This document shows positions 51,084 through 60,047 of a stretch of 64,000 nt of DNA, piece after piece (the stretch's first letter is position 1; each line of letters opens with the position of its first letter). The DNA lies in the IMG/VR virus record IMGVR_UViG_3300036715_002448, positions 30,164-94,163 of that record. One strand, 5' to 3'. The DNA is from a virus. The position numbers were made by a program, and so were the translations under genes. The notes under the pieces were generated by a model. It was not told the DNA's origin. It made no database searches and worked only from the letters and a program-made list of their open reading frames with translations.

Positions 51084-52169
51084 TCATCTCATTTCTTTTA
51101 AAATAGAATTGTACATAGATTCAATTCTATCAATTAATTTAGTTTTAACATCATCTGTATATGTTAACGATTTAACATAACGTTCACATAATCCTAAAAT
51201 ATTAAAATTTTGTTCAAGTTTTTCATCATCTAATCCAACTTCACCATTTGACTCGAATGGAATAATTTCTAGTTTAATAGCAACTTTACTTAAAATGTCA
51301 ATTATTTGCGCTATTTGAATTTGATATTTCAACAAAACAGAATCAATGTACAAATCTACTTTGTTATTTTTACAAACAGCCATTAATTCTTCTATTGTAT
51401 TATCTAAATACTTATGCAAATAAACTCTTATAAATTTAGGTGATCTTTTATTTTCAAAAAATTTTTCTTTATCTGTTTGAAAATCAATTAAATAAAATCC
51501 TTTTTTATTATTTGCATCAGACCTAGTCATTTGGTATGAATTGCCTAAAACGACTACATTTTTATGCTTTTGCGCAGTGTGTATATGACCCGTATAAACT
51601 TTTTTGAATTTGACTAAATGTTTAAGCTCCAATCCTTCTTCTATTTTTCTGGATTTATCAAAATCAAATGTTTTAATATCTGTATGACAAAACAAGTATT
51701 CAGGTTTAAAAGAATCAAATTTTTGTATTTCTGCTATTTCATCAGCAGCAGAAGTTTGCCAAGGCATAAGCATCAAATTCTTGTTCTCTAATTCAAGTAT
51801 AAGAGTTTCTTTAACAATAGTAACTCTTGGTATATATTTAAAAGAATCTAACGAAGTTATTTCGTTAGAAGTCTTTCGAAAAATGTCATGATTACCTGCT
51901 AGTACGTAAACTCCATCCTTAAAAATAGATGAAAAAATTTCCATTAATTTTATGGATTCGTGCAATACTGACAAATTAATCGATTGTCTATTGTCAAAAA
52001 AGTCCCCACAATGAATAAGTATGTCTCCTTCTCGATATTCTGCTTTAACCCTTGGTATAAAATCATTGTAAAAGTAATCTAAAATCAATTCCAGCCATTC
52101 ATTTGAGTTTGATCGAGCACCAAAATGTGAATCAGTAACTAAGAATGCTCTTTTTGCATTTATCTTCAT
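51084..52169 (-). CDS. 47: Recombination nuclease subunit gp47 / SbcD-like phosphoesterase
   Basis: 361 residues (T4 gp47: 339). Calcineurin-type metallophosphoesterase motifs: V-T-D-S-H-F-G near 12, H-C-G-D-F-F-D near 53, L-A-G-N-H-D near 91, L-F-C-H-T-D near 157 and G-H-I-H-T near 187. With gp46 it forms the end-processing nuclease used in recombination-dependent replication. Uninterrupted. Confidence 0.92.
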   Translation of the reverse strand: MKINAKRAFLVTDSHFGARSNSNEWLELILDYFYNDFIPRVKAEYREGDILIHCGDFFDNRQSINLSVLHESIKLMEIFSSIFKDGVYVLAGNHDIFRKTSNEITSLDSFKYIPRVTIVKETLILELENKNLMLMPWQTSAADEIAEIQKFDSFKPEYLFCHTDIKTFDFDKSRKIEEGLELKHLVKFKKVYTGHIHTAQKHKNVVVLGNSYQMTRSDANNKKGFYLIDFQTDKEKFFENKRSPKFIRVYLHKYLDNTIEELMAVCKNNKVDLYIDSVLLKYQIQIAQIIDILSKVAIKLEIIPFESNGEVGLDDEKLEQNFNILGLCERYVKSLTYTDDVKTKLIDRIESMYNSILKEMR

Positions 52170-52170
52170 C

Positions 52171-52599
52171 TTAAAATAATCTGTAATTTTTTTGTAGAAA
52201 GCCTCTAGTTCTTAATTCCTTAATAAGCTCATCTTTAAATGTATTAGAAAGAGACTCATAAAATTTAGATTGATTTAAATCTAAAATCTCTACCAATACT
52301 GAAAAAATTTCAATTAAATATTCTTGGTTAAATTTGTTTTTGCAAAAGCTGTAAATTTCATTTAATTCTAATTTAGAAATTTTTGAAAATTTACGTTCTT
52401 TGTTTGGCGTTATGTATTTTTTTAATTTTTCATCTGCTTCAAAATATTCCATAATTTTTTCATAGACCTTTTCTTCATCCATTTTTGTATCATAGGAATC
52501 TACTTTAGCAAAATCATCTACATCAAATGAAATTGGAGATCCATCTCCATACGATTCATAAAATGAGTTAAAAAATATTTTATCGTTATCTTGAACCAT
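52171..52599 (-). CDS. Acidic helical hypothetical protein
   Basis: Not recognised. 142 residues; the N-terminal 40 are acidic (F-D-V-D-D-F-A-K-V-D), the rest is helical with alternating Lys/Glu/Leu. It sits tightly between the helicase C-half (14 nt) and the gp47 gene (1 nt), so it is co-transcribed with recombination and replication genes and may be an accessory factor. Confidence 0.5.
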   Translation of the reverse strand: MVQDNDKIFFNSFYESYGDGSPISFDVDDFAKVDSYDTKMDEEKVYEKIMEYFEADEKLKKYITPNKERKFSKISKLELNEIYSFCKNKFNQEYLIEIFSVLVEILDLNQSKFYESLSNTFKDELIKELRTRGFLQKNYRLF

Positions 52600-52613
52600 T
52601 ATTTTATTTTATT

Positions 52614-53768
52614 TTATACAATATTGTCAGCCATTATTACTTCATCAGTTTCTATCAGTCTCATATAGCTGTATTGAACATTATATTTACACTTCATATT
52701 CTTCCCTGCACCATTCCTTACTTTAAGAAGCTTAAGCCAATACTCGTTTCTAATTTGCATTTCTGGTATTTGGATAATTCCTAACAATACATCCACAGTG
52801 TGAGCTAGTGCTGCAGATTCAGAAATATCCGACATATTAACATTAGCAGAGTCCCATCCTTGTTTTCCAAATTGTGTTGCAGTTATAACTAACCAATTAT
52901 TTCTAATTGCCATAGCTCTTAAATCTTCGGCAATTTGTTTAATTTTCATATAAGTATTTTCTGAATTAGGATTACGATAATTCATCAAAATATTTATATA
53001 ATCGATTATTATAACTTGAAATTTTATTCCTTTAGCTACTTCTAATTCTCTTAAATATAATTCAACATCCGGGACTGATGCAGCTGATGTTGCAAATTCT
53101 TTAACATGAAGTTGACCTGGTGGAATAATTCCATTTGATATATTCAAAAGCTTATTTTTTATATAATCTTGCTTTTTAGACATTTTTTCATAATCTTCTA
53201 TTTTAATATCTAATAAATTAGCACCCATACGTTGATTATAATTAACTTCCGACATTTCAGCAGTTATAACAGCAACATTATTCCCAGCTCTTGAGTGATT
53301 TACTGCTTCGTTTGCCAAGAAAATAGAATTGTGTGAAAGTATATCATTTGTCCAATATCTATGATTTTCATCATCAACTTGAATGTCATACATATTTTCA
53401 AAATATCCTAAATTAGAGACTTTTTCTACCGTATCTAATCCTGTTTTTGTAACAATTTTATCATATCTTGGATCTTTACTAAAATTATTTAAATCTTTTA
53501 CAAAAGTTTCCCTCCACAATTCATTAAAAACAATATGAGTATCGGCACACTTTAATTTTTTACCTTGATTAGTTTCCAATTCCCAAACTTCATAAGGAAC
53601 AGTTTTTCCAATTCCTTTAATCGAAGACCATCCTTTATCGGTTTCTATTTCCCAATCATAAATTTCAAAATAGTCTTCGTATTTATGTTCTACTAAGTCA
53701 GAAGGTTTTATTTCTAAATTAGGTTTTGTAAAAAGTTCTAACAACTCATTAAATTGATTATCGGTCAT
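52614..53768 (-). CDS. 41: Replicative DnaB-type helicase (gp41-like), C-terminal part with long intein C-part
   Basis: 384 residues. The intein C-part ends at Asn147 (D-E-N-H-R-Y-W-T-N-D-I-L-S-H-N); Ser148 completes Walker A as GK-S with S-I-F-L-A-N-E-A-V. The helicase core continues with V-I-T-A-E-M-S-E near 168, Walker B V-I-I-I-D-Y-I-N near 252, and T-A-T-Q-F near 295. It unwinds DNA ahead of the replication fork. The last 12 intein residues are the same as in the terminase intein C-part, showing common origin. The start lies 6 nt after the endonuclease stop. Confidence 0.88.
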   Translation of the reverse strand: MTDNQFNELLELFTKPNLEIKPSDLVEHKYEDYFEIYDWEIETDKGWSSIKGIGKTVPYEVWELETNQGKKLKCADTHIVFNELWRETFVKDLNNFSKDPRYDKIVTKTGLDTVEKVSNLGYFENMYDIQVDDENHRYWTNDILSHNSIFLANEAVNHSRAGNNVAVITAEMSEVNYNQRMGANLLDIKIEDYEKMSKKQDYIKNKLLNISNGIIPPGQLHVKEFATSAASVPDVELYLRELEVAKGIKFQVIIIDYINILMNYRNPNSENTYMKIKQIAEDLRAMAIRNNWLVITATQFGKQGWDSANVNMSDISESAALAHTVDVLLGIIQIPEMQIRNEYWLKLLKVRNGAGKNMKCKYNVQYSYMRLIETDEVIMADNIV

Positions 53769-53774
53769 TTATAT

Positions 53775-54989
53775 TTAATTTAAAAATTCTATGCATTTTT
53801 CTATAACTTGTTTTTTATCTTGTTTAAAATCTGATTCCCAAATAGTCAAAACTGTATAATTATAAGAATTAGCTAATTCAACTTTTTGCTTATCTATCTC
53901 CCATTTTTCATAAGCAAATTTTTTAGTTCGTTTATTAAAATAGTCTTTGTCGTATATACTGGGATTCATGTGCCAAAAGTCGCCATTAATTTCTATAATT
54001 TTTTTGCCAACTTTAAAATCAAAACCCATCCGTTTTCCACGTTCTTCATCGAAAATTTCAAATTCATTTTTATAACACATTGCATCTGGATAAAATTTTA
54101 ATAATTCATCAATAACAGTTTTTGAAATGTTTGAAATTCTAGTAGAATTAATCGATTTTGGTTTTTTTGAAAACTCTCCATTTTTATACTTAGATTCAAT
54201 TTTAGCAGACCATTTAGAATTTCTATCATTATATTTTTTTATTCCTAATTCTTCTCCATATTTAGCAATACATTTTTCTAAAGTGAAAGTTTTTTGACGT
54301 TCTTTAACAAATTGTTTAGATTCTTCCTCGGAAAATCCTTTATTTAACCAATACTGTATTTGATTTGGTCTTTTAGCATTTTTAAAATAATTTGGGTTTC
54401 GTTTGTTCCATTTTATTATTCCAGCACTTCGTTTTTTGCCAATTTCTAACATTTTTTGTTTAGCTTCATTTTCAGTTAAACCCATTTTAATATAAGTTTC
54501 AACCGTTTGTCGGCCAAAATTACCAGTTTCTTTTTTTGTTTTTAAAGATTTTTCTTGAATTTTATTAGTTGTAATCTTTAATTTATTTTTTGCATCTTCT
54601 AGTGAAAACCCTTTATTAAGTAAAAAATCTATTGAACAAGTTCCAAACTTTTTAGAACGAATATCTTTAATTTGCTCGATATTCCAACCTCTATCCAACC
54701 AATATGCTTCATTTTGTGCATGTGTCGAATAAATTCCTAAACAATTAAATGCACTAAAACGAGTGTTGTATGTTTTAAAGTCTTGTTTTGTTATAAGTTC
54801 AAAATACTTAGTTGAATATGACTCGTATAAATTTTCAAAATATGTATGATTTTCTAAATTTAAGTTTAAAATACAAGATTGTACTATAGTAACAAATTCA
54901 GTAAAACAAACAGGAATAGTTTTCCAATTAGTATATTTTTTTCGTAATTTGTTTAATTTAAAATCACAGTATAAATCTTGAAGTACCAT
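53775..54989 (-). CDS. Free-standing Vsr-like homing endonuclease inserted in the helicase gene
   Basis: 404 residues from the Met at 54989 (M-V-L-Q-D-L-Y-C-D-F), chosen because a late-type promoter sits just upstream; an in-frame ATG at 55040 would place the promoter inside the coding region and overlap the helicase N-half stop. Several repeats (L-D-R-G-W-N-I-E-Q; L-N-K-G-F-S-L-E-D-A; Y-W-L-N-K-G-F-S-E-E-E-S) precede the core F-D-F, then I-I-E-I-N-G-D-F-W-H-M-N-P, then V-L-T-I-W-E-S-D. Closest relative in the window is the terminase-locus endonuclease. Confidence 0.85.
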   Translation of the reverse strand: MVLQDLYCDFKLNKLRKKYTNWKTIPVCFTEFVTIVQSCILNLNLENHTYFENLYESYSTKYFELITKQDFKTYNTRFSAFNCLGIYSTHAQNEAYWLDRGWNIEQIKDIRSKKFGTCSIDFLLNKGFSLEDAKNKLKITTNKIQEKSLKTKKETGNFGRQTVETYIKMGLTENEAKQKMLEIGKKRSAGIIKWNKRNPNYFKNAKRPNQIQYWLNKGFSEEESKQFVKERQKTFTLEKCIAKYGEELGIKKYNDRNSKWSAKIESKYKNGEFSKKPKSINSTRISNISKTVIDELLKFYPDAMCYKNEFEIFDEERGKRMGFDFKVGKKIIEINGDFWHMNPSIYDKDYFNKRTKKFAYEKWEIDKQKVELANSYNYTVLTIWESDFKQDKKQVIEKCIEFLN

Positions 54990-54995
54990 AAGTTT

Positions 54996-55006
54996 TATTT
55001 TATATC
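54996..55006 (-). promoter_or_regulatory. Late-type promoter variant for the endonuclease in the helicase locus
   Basis: The minus strand reads GATATAAAATA, 6 nt before the chosen ATG at 54989. Confidence 0.5.
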
Positions 55007-55040
55007 TAAGCAAGTGAACGAAATATAGGGAAAAAGCCAA

Positions 55041-55730
55041 TTATTTCTTAACTAAGTTGTAAAATTTTTCTATAGATATATTTAAAATTTCTAGTGTTTT
55101 TGTATTACGGATTTTAATAATAGTATCTTTATGGGCACACTTACCTATATTGGGTTCACCAGCGTAAGCAACTAAAGTTCCTAATGAATATCCGCCTAAT
55201 AAAGAATCTATCCAATTGTGATTAGAAGAAAATTTAGTACCAGCAGGAGTTATATGTGACTCAGGATTAAAAAAGTCACTACCTAAATTTGTATTAAAAG
55301 ATATCGAATTTCTTTCATTAATAAGTGTTTTTACTTTGTTAATAACATCCTTTACATTATTTGGGTCTACTTTAACAGTCTTTACATATTCAATTGTATC
55401 TACCAATGATTTATCTAATGACTTCCATAGTACCCAAGCTTGACAAGTTTCAGTCAACCAATCTGGATCATAGTCACTTAACTTTTCATCAAAAACAACA
55501 TTTATAATACTTTCTGATATTTGGGTTTTAAATTGTGCTTGATTAGCTAATGTTTTTAATTGAGCTACCGAAGGAACCTGGTTAAACCTTTCATAAAATT
55601 GTTTTGTAATATTATGAAGGACTGAAAGCTGTTTATTTTCATAAAAAGACTCAACTACGTTTTTTAAGTATTTTGGATTTTCTCTTGTATAAAGATAAAA
55701 AATTTTTTCAAAAGCATCAGAACCAACCAT
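55041..55730 (-). CDS. 41: Replicative DnaB-type helicase (gp41-like), N-terminal part with short intein N-part
   Basis: 229 residues. Residues 1-197 are the helicase N-terminal domain and linker, ending in the first part of Walker A, A-G-E-P-N-I-G-K. Cys198 begins an intein N-part of 32 residues (C-A-H-K-D-T-I-I-K-I). It must join with 52614-53768 to make an active motor. The linker region (F-S-S-N-H-N-W-I-D-S-L-L-G-G-Y) matches the DnaB-family core start. Confidence 0.86.
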   Translation of the reverse strand: MVGSDAFEKIFYLYTRENPKYLKNVVESFYENKQLSVLHNITKQFYERFNQVPSVAQLKTLANQAQFKTQISESIINVVFDEKLSDYDPDWLTETCQAWVLWKSLDKSLVDTIEYVKTVKVDPNNVKDVINKVKTLINERNSISFNTNLGSDFFNPESHITPAGTKFSSNHNWIDSLLGGYSLGTLVAYAGEPNIGKCAHKDTIIKIRNTKTLEILNISIEKFYNLVKK

Positions 55731-55798
55731 ATAAGATATTTATTAAGTTATTTAGAAATTATATGCACCAGAATGACTAAAGTTTACAAAAATAACAA

Positions 55799-55820
55799 AA
55801 GGTACTCTTTCGAGTACCTT
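55799..55820 (-). terminator. Hairpin terminator after the gene downstream of UvsX
   Basis: A 9-bp perfect stem (55799-55807 with 55812-55820) with a TTTC/GAAA tetraloop starts at the stop codon of 55819-56130; four T follow on the minus strand. A stable tetraloop makes it likely real. Confidence 0.65.
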
Positions 55821-56130
55821 AATAATCAAATTTTAAAATTTTATAAACCTTTTTCCTTGGTGGGGCTACATTACCGGACTCTATGAGAGTGTTAAGAAGT
55901 TTATCGGTTTTTTCTTTGTCATTATCCAGATATTGCAATAAAAAATTGTATACAAAAAAATGACCCGTTGGATCATTTTCACTAATCCTTCGTTGTTCTA
56001 ACGCCGCCATTTGTGTTGAACTACTTATCCAATCTAAATAAAAGTATTCAAAATCTTCTATTGTTGGAAAATTAGGGTCACTTTTATATGACCCTAATAT
56101 GTACTTTAATTTTAAGTTTTTCAAATCCAT
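55819..56130 (-). CDS. Small hypothetical protein downstream of UvsX
   Basis: Not recognised. 103 residues, aromatic-rich (I-E-D-F-E-Y-F-Y-L-D-W near 24) and helical, with a basic C-terminus (P-P-R-K-K-V-Y-K-I-L-K). Its start overlaps the last base of the UvsX C-half stop, a sign of coupled translation, and a hairpin terminator ends the unit. It may be a replication or recombination accessory protein. Confidence 0.5.
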   Translation of the reverse strand: MDLKNLKLKYILGSYKSDPNFPTIEDFEYFYLDWISSSTQMAALEQRRISENDPTGHFFVYNFLLQYLDNDKEKTDKLLNTLIESGNVAPPRKKVYKILKFDY

Positions 56131-57611
56131 TAGTCAACATTTAGTTCTCCTGAGTCATCAATTAAGTCATCTAGATATTCATCTGTAATTTCATCATCTA
56201 ATCCATAAGTAAACCTTGGTTTGATGCATTTTTCATTAATGGCTTCTAATACTTCTTGGTTAAAAACTTCCGCGGTAAACAATTTACTTGGAGGAATTCC
56301 TTCTCCTAAATGTTTAACAATAAAATTACGAGCAGTTTCTTTAGGTGTAAAATACACTAATTCCCCTGTTTTAGCATTAAAAGGTTGTGCTAAAGTTTTG
56401 TCTTTATCATTTAGCTTTTCATATTCTTTTGCTGTTAGTATGTTTCCTTTTTGAATTCCACAAACATTCCAAGAAATATATTCTTCCATTCCAATATAAG
56501 GATTCATACCCATATCCCATCTAATATGTAGTTTAATAGATTGAGGTTTAACATAACGATTTTTTAACGCAGTTGCAGTAACAATAATGCCTGTTTGAAC
56601 AGCCCCATCTTTTAATTTTGCTTTTGATAAATTAACAATAATAGAAGGTGCGTAAATAATACCTCCACCACCTGAAATATTAACAGAAGGAAAAATTCCA
56701 ACTGACGCGTATGTATGGTTCGACATAATCATGGGAATACCTAAACAAGATAAGTCAGAAGTAATAATACGAAACAATGATCTAATTATCTTAGCACGTG
56801 TCATATCTGCAGCAGTATTACCACCTAATGCATCATCAATTTCTTTAGTAGTCGCTAACATACCTAAAGAGTCTAAGAAAATTGCAATCTTTGGAATTTG
56901 AAAACCTTTTTCTTTAGCTTCCATTAATTTTTTAACTAAAGTAGTAATAGAAGTTCTAAACTTAGCTAAATCTGACATTGGTTGATGATCAAATTTTGTA
57001 CCATCAATATCAAATCCTTTAATAGAGTCAACATCAATAGCACCTTCAGTATCATAATAAACTACATAATAACCAAGTTCTTGTGCATTTCTTGCTATAT
57101 TTAACATTGCAAAAGTTTTTGCTGTGTTATGTGAAGATATTCCATCACACCAATATCTATGATTTTCATGTAAAACTTCCCAATCATACACTTCTTCTTC
57201 CCCAATTTCAACATTGCTAATTACCTTTTGATAGCCTGTATTAGTTAAAATTAAGTCACCAACTTTTAAATTTTTAGTAAATTCAAAATCGAGATTAAAT
57301 CTACTTTCTATTAAATGATCTTCCGAAACTTTGATTTTTTTATCAATTGTTTCTAATTGAAAAATCTTCCTTGGTTTTTTAATAAAAAAGTCACCTAACA
57401 ATTGATAACCATCTGGTGTATCTATTAAAAAATTAGAATTTGTATAATTTAAAACTAAATCGCCTGCTTCAACAAATTCGCTGTATTTTTCACAATGCAA
57501 ATCAAAAATACGGTCAAAGTCTTCACTTGCAATAGCTTGAATTTTTTCAATATCCCATTCAGGATACATTAGCAATTCTTTTATTTTTTCTTTTTTTGTC
57601 ATTTTATACAA
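56130..57611 (-). CDS. uvsX: Recombinase UvsX/RecA-like, C-terminal part with long intein C-part
   Basis: 493 residues. The intein C-part ends at Asn162 (E-N-H-R-Y-W-C-D-G-I-S-S-H-N); Thr163 starts the extein T-A-K-T, which completes the Walker A loop. The recombinase core follows: V-V-Y-Y-D-T-E-G-A-I-D near 186, Walker B I-A-I-F-L-D-S-L-G near 240, and I-I-M-S-N-H near 291, with the acidic C-terminus usual for UvsX. It promotes strand exchange in recombination-dependent replication. The start overlaps the endonuclease stop by 8 nt; M-T-K-K-E-K three codons in is an equally good start. Confidence 0.88.
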   Translation of the reverse strand: MYKMTKKEKIKELLMYPEWDIEKIQAIASEDFDRIFDLHCEKYSEFVEAGDLVLNYTNSNFLIDTPDGYQLLGDFFIKKPRKIFQLETIDKKIKVSEDHLIESRFNLDFEFTKNLKVGDLILTNTGYQKVISNVEIGEEEVYDWEVLHENHRYWCDGISSHNTAKTFAMLNIARNAQELGYYVVYYDTEGAIDVDSIKGFDIDGTKFDHQPMSDLAKFRTSITTLVKKLMEAKEKGFQIPKIAIFLDSLGMLATTKEIDDALGGNTAADMTRAKIIRSLFRIITSDLSCLGIPMIMSNHTYASVGIFPSVNISGGGGIIYAPSIIVNLSKAKLKDGAVQTGIIVTATALKNRYVKPQSIKLHIRWDMGMNPYIGMEEYISWNVCGIQKGNILTAKEYEKLNDKDKTLAQPFNAKTGELVYFTPKETARNFIVKHLGEGIPPSKLFTAEVFNQEVLEAINEKCIKPRFTYGLDDEITDEYLDDLIDDSGELNVD

Positions 57612-58809
57612 TTTTATTTTTTATAAATTCTATGCATTTTTCTAATTTAAAAGGATCATCATCCCATACAACAAGCAAATCGTATCCTTTTTGAATTATT
57701 AAATTATTTTTATAATTATCGAAAATTAAATTATCAAAATAATTCATTTTTTTTAATGGGTTAAACCAAGTTAATTTTTCTTCTTCGGTTGCATCTGGTT
57801 TAGGATGAAATGTTGTTCCATTGTATTCTATTGCTATTTTTTTAGAAGGTATAACAAAATCATAAAAATATAATCGTTTTGTTAAATCATCATAAATAAA
57901 ATATTCAGGGTTATTAAAATATACATCATCAATACATAAATTTAAAGAAGAAATAATAGACTCAAATAATTTAATTGAAACACTTGATACTCTAGGTAAT
58001 CTTAGCCTTTGTTTTATTTTAATTTGGTTTTTATCTTCATCGGATTTGGAATTCATTGTAGATCTCCATTTAATCTGCCTTTCTATAAATTTATTAGTTC
58101 CTATTTCCTTTCCATATTTTAATATACAATTTTCTAATGTAAAAGCACCTTGTAACTTTCTTTCTACTAATGCATTTTTAGCATCTTGTAAGTCCAGTCC
58201 TTTGTTTAAATAATACTTTAATTGCATGTTTGTTAACATTTCTTTGGTACCATTTTTATGATTTTTCCAAAGATTAACAAATCCAGTTCTTTGTTTATTA
58301 TAAATTTTTTCTCTTGCTTCTATTTCGGTAAATAACAAATTAGTATTAGGATTAATTTTGTCTAAATAAAATTCCCATCTATTGCTATTACCCTTAGACT
58401 TATTTATTTTATCTAAATTTGGATTATTTTTTAATGTTGATTGTATTTTTTTTGCTATTTCTATATTACAAGTTGCCTGCAATTTTTTTATTTTTGATAA
58501 TCCAAATTCTTCGCTATATCCTCTATCTAAATAGTACTTTAAATTTCTACAATTAGGATGTAATTTTAAAAGTTTATAAGGATTACCAAAATTACGTTTT
58601 TTATAATTATCATACAAATGGAAATTTTCACAATAAAACTTATATAAATTTTTTAAAACAGTTAAATTAGGATTATCTGAAAAATTACAACTTATTTGTA
58701 TATTTTTATGAAATTCTAAAATATCTACAGGATTTTTTTTATGTATTGTTTTATTTTTAACAGAGTTTTCAAAATATAAATCACATATTGATAATTTTGT
58801 GTTTTGCAT
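57604..58809 (-). CDS. Free-standing Vsr-like homing endonuclease inserted in uvsX
   Basis: 401 residues. Repeats of the form Y-Y-L-D-R-G-Y-S-E-E-F-G and Y-Y-L-N-K-G-L-D-L-Q-D-A occur in the first half; A-F-T-L-E-N-C-I-L-K-Y-G-K parallels the other endonucleases. The nuclease core is Y-D-F, then I-A-I-E-Y-N-G-T-T-F-H-P-K-P, then L-L-V-V-W-D-D-D. This core is closer to the topoisomerase-locus enzyme than to the other four. Its ATG lies inside the end of the uvsX N-half. Confidence 0.85.
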   Translation of the reverse strand: MQNTKLSICDLYFENSVKNKTIHKKNPVDILEFHKNIQISCNFSDNPNLTVLKNLYKFYCENFHLYDNYKKRNFGNPYKLLKLHPNCRNLKYYLDRGYSEEFGLSKIKKLQATCNIEIAKKIQSTLKNNPNLDKINKSKGNSNRWEFYLDKINPNTNLLFTEIEAREKIYNKQRTGFVNLWKNHKNGTKEMLTNMQLKYYLNKGLDLQDAKNALVERKLQGAFTLENCILKYGKEIGTNKFIERQIKWRSTMNSKSDEDKNQIKIKQRLRLPRVSSVSIKLFESIISSLNLCIDDVYFNNPEYFIYDDLTKRLYFYDFVIPSKKIAIEYNGTTFHPKPDATEEEKLTWFNPLKKMNYFDNLIFDNYKNNLIIQKGYDLLVVWDDDPFKLEKCIEFIKNKIV

Positions 58810-59074
58810 TAGGATTAGATTTTATTTTATATATCTTTATCCTTTGATTTTTTTGTACACAGCCTGATTCACCAACAATAGCAACCCCTTTATTACAAGG
58901 AATTCCTTTAAATAAGTCTCCTGAAAATAACGCATTTAAATGATAATTTCCAGTACCAATATATTCTAACGTTTTCGTAAAATCAGTACTAGAAATTACA
59001 CCACCAAATTGATTAATCGTTTTTAATTCTTTTCTTACTTCATCAAGAGAAAAAGTTTTTAATTCCTTTGCCAT
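58781..59074 (-). CDS. uvsX: Recombinase UvsX/RecA-like, N-terminal part with very short intein N-part
   Basis: 97 residues. Residues 1-71 are the UvsX N-terminus (F-S-G-D-L-F-K-G-I-P near 50, A-I-V-G-E-S-G near 65-71), stopping inside Walker A. Cys72 begins an intein N-part of only 26 residues (C-V-Q-K-N-Q-R-I-K-I), the shortest in the window. It overlaps the endonuclease start by 29 nt, and the endonuclease promoter lies inside its intein coding region. Confidence 0.85.
   Translation of the reverse strand: MAKELKTFSLDEVRKELKTINQFGGVISSTDFTKTLEYIGTGNYHLNALFSGDLFKGIPCNKGVAIVGESGCVQKNQRIKIYKIKSNPNAKHKIINM
58823..58835 (-). promoter_or_regulatory. Late-type promoter for the endonuclease in uvsX, inside coding sequence
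   Basis: The minus strand reads GATATATAAAATA, 13 nt before the ATG at 58809. It is embedded in the intein N-part reading frame, where the codons spell an I-K-I/N-type segment. Confidence 0.55.
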
Positions 59075-59090
59075 ATTTAATTTTTATTTT

Positions 59091-60047
59091 TTAAAAAAGA
59101 GTATTTTTGTAATATGAAAGTACTGGATTTAGCGGAGGTAATCCTGCAGCAACAATAACTCTATTAAGAGGATTGATTATAACATTTTCAAATTGTTTAT
59201 CAATATCCATTTTTGGAGCTATTTCAGATGGGAAAATACCTGGTTTAAATGCAAATACATCACAAGCATTTTCATTTGTGTAATAAAATTTAATTTTATC
59301 ACCTGTATGTATTAATTCATATTTTGTTTTTAAGTTTGCTTTATTTACAAGATAATTGAAATTTCCTGCTGCCCTAACATGAACTGGACATTTTGAAGCA
59401 ATTTCTAATTTATCAACATCATTTAAAATGTATTTATTATAATCAGAAATTGAAAAAGAAACAGATAATTTTTCCAGATTTGTTAATTTGAATTCTTCTT
59501 TAATTGATTTAAGAAGTTTTACTAAATCTGCATTGTCTTCATATTTAAGCGTTTTCTTTTTGAATATTACTTTAATAACTTCAATCAACTTTTGTCTTGC
59601 AAATGGAGGTGATGATGATTGAACAATTTCAAGTCCTGTTGTTTTAATATAAGTTAATGGATCAAAGTTTTTGCCATCTTTCCAAACTATGTTTTGTACA
59701 TATTTTTTCTTTGCAACAAAAATTGCTGATTCAGCAATAGTTTCAAGTTCAAAATCCAAAAAGTTATTTGTATTTCTAACAGTAGCAAAATCATTTAATA
59801 CATTTTTAATGAACTTAGCAAGTCTAAAATCATTAAGAGCCATAACAAAGTCTTTTTCAGTTCCTTGCCATTTAACAGCTTCCATAACTTCACCAAAAGA
59901 AAGATAACCAGAATTGTGAACTAATAAATTATTTGCGATAAATGTATGCGTATCATCGTGCATTTCTATATCATAAACATATTCATCTTCAAAATCTCCT
60001 AAACATTCAACTGATTCTATTTCCTCAAATTCATAGTCAAATTCCAT
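59091..60047 (-). CDS. 43: Family B DNA polymerase (gp43-like), C-terminal part with intein C-part
   Basis: 318 residues. The intein C-part ends at Asn45 (T-F-I-A-N-N-L-L-V-H-N); Ser46 is the first extein residue and continues the catalytic motif as YGDTD-SGYLSF. The rest is the polymerase palm end and thumb: F-E-L-E-T-I-A-E-S-A-I-F-V-A-K-K-K-Y near 105, with K-T-T-G-L-E-I-V-Q-S-S near 139, a family B KKxY/KxxG-type pair. The C-terminus (P-P-L-N-P-V...) probably carries the clamp-binding tail. The start overlaps the endonuclease by 31 nt. Confidence 0.88.
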   Translation of the reverse strand: MEFDYEFEEIESVECLGDFEDEYVYDIEMHDDTHTFIANNLLVHNSGYLSFGEVMEAVKWQGTEKDFVMALNDFRLAKFIKNVLNDFATVRNTNNFLDFELETIAESAIFVAKKKYVQNIVWKDGKNFDPLTYIKTTGLEIVQSSSPPFARQKLIEVIKVIFKKKTLKYEDNADLVKLLKSIKEEFKLTNLEKLSVSFSISDYNKYILNDVDKLEIASKCPVHVRAAGNFNYLVNKANLKTKYELIHTGDKIKFYYTNENACDVFAFKPGIFPSEIAPKMDIDKQFENVIINPLNRVIVAAGLPPLNPVLSYYKNTLF

